DNA from: an uncultured Pelagibacteraceae bacterium
GTDB lineage: Bacteria > Pseudomonadota > Alphaproteobacteria > Pelagibacterales > Pelagibacteraceae
Assembly (NCBI GenBank): GCA_902615435.1
Contig: CACMOZ010000003.1
Coordinates: 62,001-126,000, forward strand
Direction: 5' to 3'
DNA: 64,000 nt
Positions within the stretch are counted from its first letter, which is position 1. Each line of letters opens with the position of its first letter. A program made the translations under genes and the position numbers. Shown one piece after another: positions 33,905 through 41,890 of the stretch. The notes beneath the pieces were generated by a model that saw only the letters and a list, made by a program, of their open reading frames with translations, ran no database searches and was not told where the DNA came from.

Positions 33905-34939
33905 ATGTCAAAAAAAAAATTACAAAATTCATTTGAGGAATTTTGTAAACAAAATGATTTTGAAATAAATCATCAACAACTAGAAATTATTAATTTATTA
34001 GACAAATTTTTTTACCAAAAAGAAAACTTTTTGAGCAGGATTTTTAAAAAAAAAGAAAAACTTTGTTTTTACTTATATGGAAAGGTAGGTGTAGGAAAAA
34101 CGATGATTTTAAATTTCGTTTACGATAAGTTAACAATAAGAAAACACAGAATGCACTTTAACGAGTTTATGATAAGCTTTCATGATTTTAGACATGAAAA
34201 AAAAGATAATACATCTATTATTTCATTTGTAAAAAACCTGAAAAAAAAATGCGATCTAATATATTTAGATGAGTTTCAAGTAACTAATATCGTTGACGCT
34301 ATGATATTAGGTAAATTATTCGAGATAATTTTTTCTGAAAATATTAAAATTATAATTACTACAAATACAAAATTAAATGATCTTTACATGGATGGATTAC
34401 AACGAGATCAATTTCTACCTTTTATATCGATTATAAAAAATTGTTCAATTCAAAAGGAGTTGAAATTAAAAGATGATTACAGACTTAAAGGCCTAAAAGA
34501 ACAAAGAATATTTTTTCCACTAAATCAAAATACATTATTTATGATTAATAAAAGTTTTCGAGAATTTACTAAAAATAAAAAATTACAGACAAAGAAAATT
34601 ACCACTAAAGGACGAGAATTTACAATTAACAATTTTTATGATGGCATCTTGAGATTTAAATTTAGAGATTTATGTGATGAAAATTTGGGAGCCGAAGATT
34701 ATATAAATATTGCAAAAATAAGTAATCATATTTTTATTGAAGAAATTCCTATTTTCAATGATGAAAATTCTAATCAACAATTAAGATTTATTACTTTAAT
34801 AGATATCCTTTATGAGAAAAAAATACTGCTTTCTTTATCCCTTGCACATGATCTTAATAATATAGGTTCATCTAAAAAACATTTACTATCTTTTAAAAGG
34901 ACTACCAGTAGGTTAATAGAGTTGACCAAAAAAACTTAA
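33905..34939 (+). CDS. zapE: ZapE/AFG1-family ATPase
   Basis: AFG1-like P-loop ATPase, 344 residues, the family that includes the bacterial division-associated ZapE and the mitochondrial protease-linked LACE1/AFG1. Walker A is YGKVGVGKTM (58-67), Walker B LIYLDEFQVTNIVDAMILGKLFE, sensor region IIITTNTKLNDLYMDGLQRDQFLPFI and RLKGLKEQRIFFP. Length is a little short for the family but complete. It starts immediately after the dehydrogenase stop. Cell-division or respiratory quality-control roles are known for the family; nothing here decides between them. Confidence 0.88.
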   Translation: MSKKKLQNSFEEFCKQNDFEINHQQLEIINLLDKFFYQKENFLSRIFKKKEKLCFYLYGKVGVGKTMILNFVYDKLTIRKHRMHFNEFMISFHDFRHEKKDNTSIISFVKNLKKKCDLIYLDEFQVTNIVDAMILGKLFEIIFSENIKIIITTNTKLNDLYMDGLQRDQFLPFISIIKNCSIQKELKLKDDYRLKGLKEQRIFFPLNQNTLFMINKSFREFTKNKKLQTKKITTKGREFTINNFYDGILRFKFRDLCDENLGAEDYINIAKISNHIFIEEIPIFNDENSNQQLRFITLIDILYEKKILLSLSLAHDLNNIGSSKKHLLSFKRTTSRLIELTKKT

Positions 34940-35055
34940 AAATCTTAGTTGTATTTTTATATATGTAGATAAAAATATATTTCTGTCACTATATTTATTT
35001 ATAATTAAATAATGTACAATTGTATTTTAATTTAAAAAAGATCATACTAAAAACG

Positions 35056-35091
35056 TTTTGAAACTTCGTTTCAAAAATATTGTTAACAATA
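35056..35091. promoter_or_regulatory. Hairpin and palindrome in the aapJ leader
   Basis: Two adjacent symmetrical elements upstream of the binding-protein start: a perfect 9-bp hairpin TTTTGAAAC-TTC-GTTTCAAAA (35056-35076) and a perfect 14-bp palindrome TATTGTTAACAATA (35078-35091). They end 26 bases before the ATG. Another 10-bp palindrome (TACAATTGTA, 35015-35024) lies further up. They could be a leader structure and an operator for the amino-acid transporter; short AT-rich palindromes also arise by chance. Confidence 0.45.
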
Positions 35092-35117
35092 ATAAAACTA
35101 AAGAGGATTATAATAAT

Positions 35118-36164
35118 ATGATCAAATCAATCAAAACTTGGATTTTAGTTGGATTTGCATCTTTGCTTTTAGTCGCTTGCGGCCAAGGTGGAGGAGGAGC
35201 TGGTTCAAAAAAATCTAAAACTTTAGACAATACTAAGAAAGCTGGTTTTGTGAAATGTGGAGTTTCACAAGGTCTTCCTGGTTTCTCTAATGCTGATGCA
35301 TCAGGAAATTGGTCTGGTATTGACGTAGACGTATGTAGAGCTGTCGCTGCAGCTGTATTAGGTGATGCAGACAAAGTTAAATATACTCCGTTAAGTGCTA
35401 AAGAAAGATTTACGGCATTAACATCAGGTGAAATTGATGTACTTGCACGTAACACTACTTGGACATTATCAAGAGATGCTGACATTGGTTTAACTTTTGT
35501 TGGTGTAAACTTTTACGATGGTCAAGGTTTCATGGTAAGAAAAAATTCAGGAATTAATTCTGTGAATGATTTTAAAAACGGTATTTCTGCTTGTACAAAC
35601 ACAGGTACGACTACCGAGCTTAACATGAGAGACTTTTTTAATTCTAAAAACATAAGTTACGAACCAATTGCGTTTGAAAAAGCAGACGAAGTTGTTCAAG
35701 CTTATGATGCTGGAAGATGTGATACTTACACTACAGATAAATCTGGTTTAGCGGCACAAAGAACTAAAATGTCAAATCCAGATGAGCACAAAGTATTACC
35801 TGAAACGATTTCTAAAGAACCATTAGGTCCTGTTGTAAGACAAGGGGATGCAGTATGGGAAGATATCGTAAGATGGTCTCTAAATACTATGATCGAAGCT
35901 GAAGAATATGGTGTAAATTCATCAAACGCTTCAAGCCTTAAAGACTCTGAAAACCCTGCAATCAAAAGATTAGTAGGATCTGAAGGAGAATTAGGTGCAG
36001 CATTCGGTTTAGATAACGAGTGGAGCTTAAGAATTATCGAGCAAGTTGGTAACTACGGTGAAAGCTATAAAAAACACATAGCTGATACTGGAATTTTACC
36101 TAATAGAGGTCCTAATCAATTATGGACTAAAGGTGGAATTCTTTACGTACCACCAGCAAGATAA
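35118..36164 (+). CDS. aapJ: General L-amino acid ABC transporter substrate-binding protein
   Basis: Solute-binding protein (SBP family 3) of the AapJ/YhdW type. The chosen start (348 residues) gives MIKSIKTWILVGFASLLLVACG, a lipoprotein signal with lipobox LVAC; the in-frame extension upstream from TTG 35058 would bury this signal. A Gly-rich linker and KCGVSQGLPGFSNADASGNWSGIDVDVCRAVAAAV follow, typical of AapJ, as are the RNTTWTLSRD and TTDKSGLAAQR segments. Most AapJ proteins are soluble periplasmic; a lipid anchor is a small departure. Codon use is biased, suggesting strong expression, and a terminator follows directly. Confidence 0.92.
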   Translation: MIKSIKTWILVGFASLLLVACGQGGGGAGSKKSKTLDNTKKAGFVKCGVSQGLPGFSNADASGNWSGIDVDVCRAVAAAVLGDADKVKYTPLSAKERFTALTSGEIDVLARNTTWTLSRDADIGLTFVGVNFYDGQGFMVRKNSGINSVNDFKNGISACTNTGTTTELNMRDFFNSKNISYEPIAFEKADEVVQAYDAGRCDTYTTDKSGLAAQRTKMSNPDEHKVLPETISKEPLGPVVRQGDAVWEDIVRWSLNTMIEAEEYGVNSSNASSLKDSENPAIKRLVGSEGELGAAFGLDNEWSLRIIEQVGNYGESYKKHIADTGILPNRGPNQLWTKGGILYVPPAR

Positions 36165-36180
36165 TTGCTAATAAAATTAA

Positions 36181-36211
36181 AAAGGGCTGGATTTATCTGG
36201 CCCTTTTTTTT
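36181..36211 (+). terminator. Rho-independent terminator after aapJ
   Basis: Stem AAAGGGC (36181-36187) / GCCCTTT (36200-36206) with a 12-base loop, continuing into a T-run to 36211. It lies between the binding-protein stop and the first permease start (36224), the same position as the terminator in the glycerol operon. Confidence 0.88.
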
Positions 36212-36223
36212 ACTCTCAAAATA

Positions 36224-37399
36224 GTGATTTTTAAAAAATTAAATATTGAAAACAAAAAAGCAAGAGATTTAATCCCTCAAGCAATAACTATTTTAGCTTT
36301 ACTCTCTGTAATTATTTATTTTGCAACTAATGCTCAAATTAACATGGGCAACAGAGGAATATCATTTGGTTTTGGGTTTTTAAATCAAGAAGCATCATTT
36401 GATATTACATTTTCAATGATCGAGTATGATGGTTCGCACTCGTATGGGAGAGCATTTTTAGTAGGTTTATTAAATACAATTTTAGTCTCAGTAATAGGAA
36501 TATTTTTTGCAACAATCATTGGAGTAGTAGTAGGAGTATCTAGATTGTCTGATAACTATTTAATAGCTAAAGTAGCTGAGTGGTATGTAGAAATCTTTAG
36601 AAATATACCTTTGATTTTACAAATTTTTTTCTGGTATTTCGCTGCTTTACGAGCACTTCCTTTGCCTGAAAACGGTATAAGTTTTAATGATATATCATTT
36701 TTAACGATTAAAGGCTGGTATGTACCAAAATTTATATGGACTAATTTTAATATTTTTCTTTTATCAGTTATAGCTGCGTTTATTGCAATTTATTTTATAA
36801 ATTCTTACGCAACTAAACAAAGAGAACAATTTGGAAAACAGCTGCCAGTAACATCTATCTCTTTAGCGACATTGATATTGATACCTTTAATTACATTTCT
36901 TTTTCTAGGAGTCTCTCTCACTTTTGAATATCCAGTTTTAAAACAATTATCATCAACAGTTTATACTTATGAAGGGGGGGTAAGTATTATTCCAGAATTA
37001 ATTGCATTAGCTTTAGCTTTATCAATGTACACAGCAACATTTATTGCTGAAAATGTAAGAGCTGGAATTTTGGGAGTTGGCAAAGGTCAAAAAGAAGCTG
37101 CAGCAAGCATAGGATTAAATAAAAATCAAATTTTAAAACTCGTAGTGATGCCTCAAGCATTAAGAATAATTATTCCACCGACTACAAATCAGTATTTAAA
37201 TCTTACAAAAAATTCTTCATTGGCAGCCGCTATTGCTTACCCAGATATAGTGTTAGTTTTTGCGGGGACTGCTTTAATGCAAACAGGAAGAGCTATTGAA
37301 ATAATTTCAATCACAATGCTTACTTATTTGACTTTAAGTATCTCAATTTCAATGTTTATGAATTGGTATAACAAAAAAATGGCTATTAAGGAAAAATAA
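36224..37399 (+). CDS. aapQ: General L-amino acid ABC transporter permease
   Basis: Permease of the HisM/AapQ type, 391 residues, starting with GTG 13 bases after the terminator. Helices occur at about 18-36, 80-105, 115-140, 170-190, 205-230, 260-285 and 340-375. The EAA loop is KGQKEAAASIGLNKNQILKLVVMPQALRIIIPPTTNQYL. The long region between the first helix and the permease core and the ending MFMNWYNKKMAIKEK fit the AapQ subfamily. It shares its stop with the start of aapM (TAATG). Confidence 0.93.
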   Translation: MIFKKLNIENKKARDLIPQAITILALLSVIIYFATNAQINMGNRGISFGFGFLNQEASFDITFSMIEYDGSHSYGRAFLVGLLNTILVSVIGIFFATIIGVVVGVSRLSDNYLIAKVAEWYVEIFRNIPLILQIFFWYFAALRALPLPENGISFNDISFLTIKGWYVPKFIWTNFNIFLLSVIAAFIAIYFINSYATKQREQFGKQLPVTSISLATLILIPLITFLFLGVSLTFEYPVLKQLSSTVYTYEGGVSIIPELIALALALSMYTATFIAENVRAGILGVGKGQKEAAASIGLNKNQILKLVVMPQALRIIIPPTTNQYLNLTKNSSLAAAIAYPDIVLVFAGTALMQTGRAIEIISITMLTYLTLSISISMFMNWYNKKMAIKEK

Positions 37400-38652
37400 T
37401 GAATTTAATTGCAAAACCTTCAAAAGATAATATTAAAACTTATGTTCCTATAGGTTTATTTCTTGTCTCTTTAAGTTTTTTAGATGTTTTTATAAATGCT
37501 TTTTTTAATTTTAACTTAATGGGTTTTTTGCCTTCTCAATTAAGCTATTTTTTACCACTAATATTAGGTTTTGTTGGTTTTTACCTTATCAGAATTGAAT
37601 TTAGCGGTGTTCGTTCTTTAGATGTTTTAAATAAAAATATAAATTCCAATAATTTTAACGCTTTATTAACACTTTTCACAATTTTTATTATTATAAAATC
37701 AATCCCTCCGATGTTGGAATGGTTTATTTTAGAGGCTAATTTTGTAGGCAATTCAAAAGATGATTGTACAGGTGATGGTGCTTGTTGGGTTTTTATAAAA
37801 GTTTGGTTTAACAGATTTATGTATGGTCTTTATCCTGACGCAGAGCAATGGAGAATAAATACAGCTTTTTTAATCTTATTTGCTGTTGTTGGAGTTTCAT
37901 TTTTTGTATCAGAAAAACTTAAAAAATACTTTATTTTATTTCTGGTATTTGTTTTCCCATTCTTAGGAATTAAACTTATTTCAGGTGGAAGTTTTGGGCT
38001 TGAGTACGTGGAAAGTGCGGCTTGGGGCGGCCTATCATTAACTTTTATTATTTCTGCTTTTGCAATACTTTTTTGTTTTCCAATTGGAGTAATTTTAGCC
38101 CTTGGAAGAAGGTCATCTTTGCCAGCAATTAAATATATTTCTATTGGTTTTATAGAACTTTGGAGAGGAGTTCCTCTAATTACAGTTCTATTTATGTCAG
38201 CTGTAATGTTTCCTATGTTTTTACCAGATGGTACTTTTATTGATAAGTTAATTAGAGTTTTAATAGCAATTACATTATTTGAAGCTGCATACATGGCAGA
38301 AGTTGTAAGAGGAGGTTTACAAGCTTTGCCAAAAGGTCAATATGAAGCTGCTAAATCCTTAGGAATGGGTTATTGGAGAATGAATGCACTTATTATATTA
38401 CCTCAAGCTCTTAAATTAGTGATACCTGGAATAGCTAATACTCTTCTTGCTTTAGTGAAAGATACACCATTAATTTTCGTTGTAGGGTTGATGGAATTAG
38501 CAGGTATGATAGGTTTAGCAAAAACTAATCCTAAATGGCTTGGAATGGCAATGGAAGGATATGTTTTTGCAGGTTTAGTTTTCTGGGTAATATGTTATGC
38601 AATGAGTAGATACAGTCAGAATTTAGAGAAAAAATTAAGCACGGAAAGATAA
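37399..38652 (+). CDS. aapM: General L-amino acid ABC transporter permease
   Basis: Second permease, AapM type, 417 residues with about 8-9 helices; the extended N-terminal part (helices near 18-37, 43-60 and 85-105) precedes the core. The Cys-containing loop [26 protein letters not shown] (about 118-143) is characteristic of AapM. The EAA loop is [39 protein letters not shown]. It lies between aapQ and aapP with 1-base overlap and 2-base gap. Confidence 0.93.
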   Translation: MNLIAKPSKDNIKTYVPIGLFLVSLSFLDVFINAFFNFNLMGFLPSQLSYFLPLILGFVGFYLIRIEFSGVRSLDVLNKNINSNNFNALLTLFTIFIIIKSIPPMLEWFILEANFVGNSKDDCTGDGACWVFIKVWFNRFMYGLYPDAEQWRINTAFLILFAVVGVSFFVSEKLKKYFILFLVFVFPFLGIKLISGGSFGLEYVESAAWGGLSLTFIISAFAILFCFPIGVILALGRRSSLPAIKYISIGFIELWRGVPLITVLFMSAVMFPMFLPDGTFIDKLIRVLIAITLFEAAYMAEVVRGGLQALPKGQYEAAKSLGMGYWRMNALIILPQALKLVIPGIANTLLALVKDTPLIFVVGLMELAGMIGLAKTNPKWLGMAMEGYVFAGLVFWVICYAMSRYSQNLEKKLSTER

Positions 38653-38654
38653 TA

Positions 38655-39386
38655 ATGGGAAAAATAATTGAACTGAAAAAAGTTAATAAATGGTTTGATA
38701 AATTTCAAGTTTTAAAAGATATCGATCTTGAAGTATCTCCTCAAGAGAAGATTGTTATTTGCGGACCATCAGGATCTGGGAAGTCAACATTAATTAGATG
38801 TATTAATAGATTAGAAGAACATCAAGAAGGAAATATTATTGTTGATGGTACAGAACTTTCTGAGAGCACAAAAAATATCGAAAAAATAAGGGCTGAAGTT
38901 GGAATGGTGTTTCAACAGTTTAATTTATTTCCTCACTTATCTATTTTAGATAATTGTTCCTTGGCACCTATATGGGTAAAAAAACTTCCAAAAAAACAAG
39001 CTGAGGAAATAGCAATGAATAATTTGAAAAGAGTTCAAATTGATGATCAGGCTTTAAAATTCCCTGGACAACTTTCAGGAGGTCAACAACAACGTGCTGC
39101 AATTGCAAGAGCATTGTGCATGGAACCTAAAATAATGTTATTCGATGAACCAACATCTGCGTTAGACCCAGAAATGATTAAAGAAGTTTTAGATGTAATG
39201 GTTGATTTAGCAAAAGGTGGAATGACTATGATAGTTGTAACACACGAAATGGGGTTTGCTAAAGAAGTTGCCGATTACATGATTTTCATGGATGAAGGTA
39301 AAATTGTAGAAAGAGCTAAAACAAAAGAATTTTTTGAAAGTCCAAAATCTGAGAGAACTAAGCTTTTCTTAAGTCAAATTTTATAA
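38655..39386 (+). CDS. aapP: General L-amino acid ABC transporter ATPase
   Basis: ATPase of the polar amino-acid uptake family, 243 residues. Walker [10 protein letters not shown] (about 36-44), signature [15 protein letters not shown], Walker [16 protein letters not shown] and H-loop VVTHEMGFA are all canonical, unlike in the glycerol ATPases, so both composite ATP sites of the homodimer should work. It completes the aapJQMP set. Its 3' end overlaps the convergent cysteine synthase gene by 6 bases. Confidence 0.96.
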   Translation: MGKIIELKKVNKWFDKFQVLKDIDLEVSPQEKIVICGPSGSGKSTLIRCINRLEEHQEGNIIVDGTELSESTKNIEKIRAEVGMVFQQFNLFPHLSILDNCSLAPIWVKKLPKKQAEEIAMNNLKRVQIDDQALKFPGQLSGGQQQRAAIARALCMEPKIMLFDEPTSALDPEMIKEVLDVMVDLAKGGMTMIVVTHEMGFAKEVADYMIFMDEGKIVERAKTKEFFESPKSERTKLFLSQIL

Positions 39387-40376
39387 CCATTTAGGTATTG
39401 GTAAATTTTTACTTTTTAAGAAATCTTTATTAAAAATTTTACTAGCATACCTTTTGCCATGATCACAAAGAATCGTTACTATGGTTTTTCCTGGACCCAT
39501 CTGTTTAGCAAGTTTTATAGCTCCAGCTATATTAATTCCAGAAGATCCTCCCAAAACTATTTTTTGCTTGTCTATTAAATCATATACTAAATTTAATGCT
39601 TCAATGTCATCGGTTTGAAATGCATCATCAACTAGAGCTTTATCAAAATTTTTAGTAATTCTTCCAGTACCAATCCCTTCAGTTATTGAACTTCCAGTAC
39701 TTTCAAGTTTATTATTTTTTAAGTGAGAATAAAGAGATGAGCCCATAGGATCTGATAAAGCAATTTTAATATTTTTGTTTTTATTCTTTAAGCCAATTGA
39801 AACACCAGCTAAAGTTCCACCCGTTCCAACTGCACAAGTAAACCCATCTACTGAACCAGCAGTTTGATTCCATATTTCTTCAGCAGTTGTCTGAATATGA
39901 GATTCAGCGTTTACAATATTATCAAATTGGTTAGCCCAATAAACACCATTTGAATTTGTTTTGTTTAAATCTTCTGCAATTTGTTTTGATTGCTTAATAT
40001 AGTTTTTTGGATCTGCATAAGGTACAGCATCAACCTCAATAAGTTCAGCGCCTAATTCTTTTAAAGTTTCTTTTTTTTCAATAGATTGGGTTTTAGGAAT
40101 AACAATTTTTAAATTTAAACCGTATTGTTTACAAACTATTGCTAAACCAATACCTGTATTTCCTGCAGTTCCTTCAACTATAGTCCCACCTTTTGATATT
40201 AACTTTCTTTTAAGAGCATCTTGTACAATAAATAGAGCAGCTCGATCCTTGACTGACTCCCCTGGATTGAAATATTCAGCCTTACCATATATATGGCAAC
40301 CTGTTAATTCTGAGGCTTGTATTAATCTAACTAATGGTGTATTTCCAATTTGTGAAATAACTGAGTTTGTTTCCAT
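39381..40376 (-). CDS. cysK: Cysteine synthase (O-acetylserine sulfhydrylase family)
   Basis: PLP enzyme making cysteine from O-acetylserine and sulfide, 331 residues. The PLP lysine is Lys43 in [23 protein letters not shown] (68-79) binds the substrate carboxylate, in place of the EPTSGNTG of E. coli Cys[11 protein letters not shown] binds phosphate and [11 protein letters not shown] is near the end. The EGTAGNTG variant with the long C-terminus marks the alphaproteobacterial/mitochondrial-like cysteine synthase subgroup, so activity is probable but substrate choice not certain. The start codon is only 12 bp from the divergent start of the next gene. Confidence 0.88.
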   Translation of the reverse strand: METNSVISQIGNTPLVRLIQASELTGCHIYGKAEYFNPGESVKDRAALFIVQDALKRKLISKGGTIVEGTAGNTGIGLAIVCKQYGLNLKIVIPKTQSIEKKETLKELGAELIEVDAVPYADPKNYIKQSKQIAEDLNKTNSNGVYWANQFDNIVNAESHIQTTAEEIWNQTAGSVDGFTCAVGTGGTLAGVSIGLKNKNKNIKIALSDPMGSSLYSHLKNNKLESTGSSITEGIGTGRITKNFDKALVDDAFQTDDIEALNLVYDLIDKQKIVLGGSSGINIAGAIKLAKQMGPGKTIVTILCDHGKRYASKIFNKDFLKSKNLPIPKWL

Positions 40377-40388
40377 ATCATTAAATAT

Positions 40389-41072
40389 ATGAAAAAACTT
40401 TTACTTTCAATTTTTATATTTTCTATAATAAGTTTTGAAACATTTGGCCATGTTGAACATTATGCTAAATATAGCTATTTGGAATATGAGTTGTTTAGAA
40501 ATAACAAGCCTATTGGATATCACAAATATGATTTTAAAAGAGAGGGTAAAAATTTAACCATTTATAATGAAGTAAGTTTTAAAATAACTAAATTAGGAAT
40601 AGATTTATATAAGTATTACGCATCGGGAACAGAGCAATATATCGATGGTGTTTTCTCTGGTTTTAATTCAGAAACAAATCAAAATAAAAAAGAAAAATAT
40701 GTAAATATTTCTATTGACGAAAAAGACAAAAATTTAGTTATCGATGGTTCATCTTATAAAGGAAAAGCTGATAAAGACATTATTATTGGAACTTGGTGGA
40801 ACCATGAGATTGTTCAAAAGAAAGCTCAAATTAGCGCTGTTTCAGGAAGAATAATTGAGCAAAAAGTTGAGTTTTTAGGAAAAGAAGACGTAAAAATAGG
40901 GGACAAAACTTATAAAACATTAAGATTTAATTTTAGTTCATCTGATCCAAGTTTATCTAAAGATAAAAAACTAAATACAGATATATGGTACGAGGAAGAT
41001 ACATATCTTTGGGTTAAAGCTGCTTTTGATAAAACAGGATATTGGGAGTACAGGATTAAAAAATTTAATTAA
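40389..41072 (+). CDS. Secreted DUF6134-like protein, unknown function
   Basis: 227-residue exported protein. The signal peptide MKKLLLSIFIFSIISFETFG supports the start. The mature part is beta-rich with repeated Tyr/Lys strands: FRNNKPIGYHKYDFKREGKNL, DLYKYYASGTEQYIDG, IIGTWWNHEIVQ (about 133-144) and a terminal YEEDTYLWVKAAFDKTGYWEYRI. The alternation resembles DUF6134/DUF3108 periplasmic beta-sheet proteins. Function is unknown. It faces cysK with a 12-bp gap, and a weak hairpin (AATAGG/CCTATT, 41107-41125, then four T) may end its transcript. Confidence 0.72.
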   Translation: MKKLLLSIFIFSIISFETFGHVEHYAKYSYLEYELFRNNKPIGYHKYDFKREGKNLTIYNEVSFKITKLGIDLYKYYASGTEQYIDGVFSGFNSETNQNKKEKYVNISIDEKDKNLVIDGSSYKGKADKDIIIGTWWNHEIVQKKAQISAVSGRIIEQKVEFLGKEDVKIGDKTYKTLRFNFSSSDPSLSKDKKLNTDIWYEEDTYLWVKAAFDKTGYWEYRIKKFN

Positions 41073-41106
41073 CTACAATATTGGTCATAAATTATAATAT
41101 AAAGTC

Positions 41107-41127
41107 AATAGGAAATTTACCTATTTT
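41107..41127 (+). terminator. Weak terminator-like hairpin
   Basis: Stem AATAGG (41107-41112) and CCTATT (41120-41125) around a 7-base loop, followed by only two further T. It lies 35 bases after the secreted-protein gene. It could end that transcript, but the stem is short and the T-run weak. Confidence 0.35.
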
Positions 41128-41213
41128 ATGGTTTTTTTTCATCTAAATTATTTTTTTTTATGTATTGATAAAATGTTCATTTTGAGGTTCTATTAAAAAA
41201 AAAGGGAGTTCTA

Positions 41214-41579
41214 ATGGAAGATAATTTCAATATTCATCTTGGAAAAAAATTGAGAATGAGAAGACTATCTTTAGGATTGACGCAAACAAAAGTTGCACAA
41301 GCAATAAACGTAACATTTCAACAAATTCAAAAATATGAAAAAGGCACAAATGGTGTTAGCTCAAACAGATTGATGCAATTATCACAATTTTTACAAGTGC
41401 CTATAATTTATTTTTTTGAGGATTATAAAGAATTTAAGGATGTAAATTCCAGCGATAACATAAATGAGGATTTAAATTATTCTTTTTTAAGCAGAACTTT
41501 TTCTTCTTTGTCTAAACTACAAAAAGAGAAAATTTTACAAATTTTAAATAATACTTCTAAATTTGAAAAAGTAGGATAG
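41214..41579 (+). CDS. XRE-family transcriptional regulator
   Basis: 121-residue DNA-binding protein. An HTH_XRE domain spans about 10-65: LGKKLRMRRLSLGLTQTKVAQAINVTFQQIQKYEKGTNGVSSNRLMQLSQFLQVP; the recognition helix is near TFQQIQKYE. The C-terminal part (80-121) is a helical, Ser/Lys/Leu-rich tail (LSRTFSSLSKLQKEKILQIL), probably for dimerisation. A good Shine-Dalgarno (AAAAGGGAG) precedes the ATG. Alphaproteobacteria commonly carry such stand-alone XRE regulators; targets are not evident. The stop is one base from the encoded CCA of the convergent tRNA-Asn. Confidence 0.88.
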   Translation: MEDNFNIHLGKKLRMRRLSLGLTQTKVAQAINVTFQQIQKYEKGTNGVSSNRLMQLSQFLQVPIIYFFEDYKEFKDVNSSDNINEDLNYSFLSRTFSSLSKLQKEKILQILNNTSKFEKVG

Positions 41580-41580
41580 T

Positions 41581-41656
41581 TGGCTCCTCGGGCAGGACTC
41601 GAACCTGCGACCAATTGATTAACAGTCAACTGCTCTACCAACTGAGCTACCGAGGA
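41581..41656 (-). tRNA. tRNA-Asn (anticodon GTT)
   Basis: On the minus strand the cloverleaf reads acceptor TCCTCGG/CCGAGGA, D arm GCTC/GAGC, anticodon loop CTGTTAA (anticodon GTT), T arm GCAGG-TTCGAGT-CCTGC and an encoded CCA at 41581-41583. Length 76 bases. Confidence 0.97.
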
Positions 41657-41702
41657 ATGAGGGCAACATACTTTTTTTAGTCAAATAAAACAACTTAATT
41701 TT

Positions 41703-41776
41703 TGGAGGCCACGCCCAGAATCGAACTGGGATAAAAGGATTTGCAATCCTCTGCGTAACCATTCCGCCACGTGGCC
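41703..41776 (-). tRNA. tRNA-Cys (anticodon GCA)
   Basis: On the minus strand: acceptor GGCCACG/CGTGGCC, anticodon stem AGGAT/ATCCT with loop TGCAA core (anticodon GCA), T arm CCCAG-TTCGATT-CTGGG and encoded CCA at 41703-41705. Length 74 bases. It lies 46 bases upstream of tRNA-Asn on the same strand, so the two are probably one transcript. Confidence 0.97.
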
Positions 41777-41890
41777 AATCTTATAAAATAATTATTTAAT
41801 AAAGCATTTAATTATTTTAATAAAGAAAAATCTAACTATTTAGGGTTGTAGGCTTATGGATATAAAGTAAATTAGACATTATTCAAAATT

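Noticed and set aside
35058-35117. N-terminal extension of aapJ from a TTG
   Set aside because: It would place 20 polar residues before a clear lipoprotein signal and runs through a leader hairpin and palindrome.
35108-35485. 125-codon minus-strand open frame within aapJ
   Set aside because: Lies entirely antisense to a clear binding-protein gene, has no family motif and a Pro/Ser-rich composition unlike local genes; it is a by-product of the biased codon use of aapJ.
37830-38294. 154-codon minus-strand open frame within aapM
   Set aside because: Antisense to conserved permease helices; no recognisable motifs, no start context.
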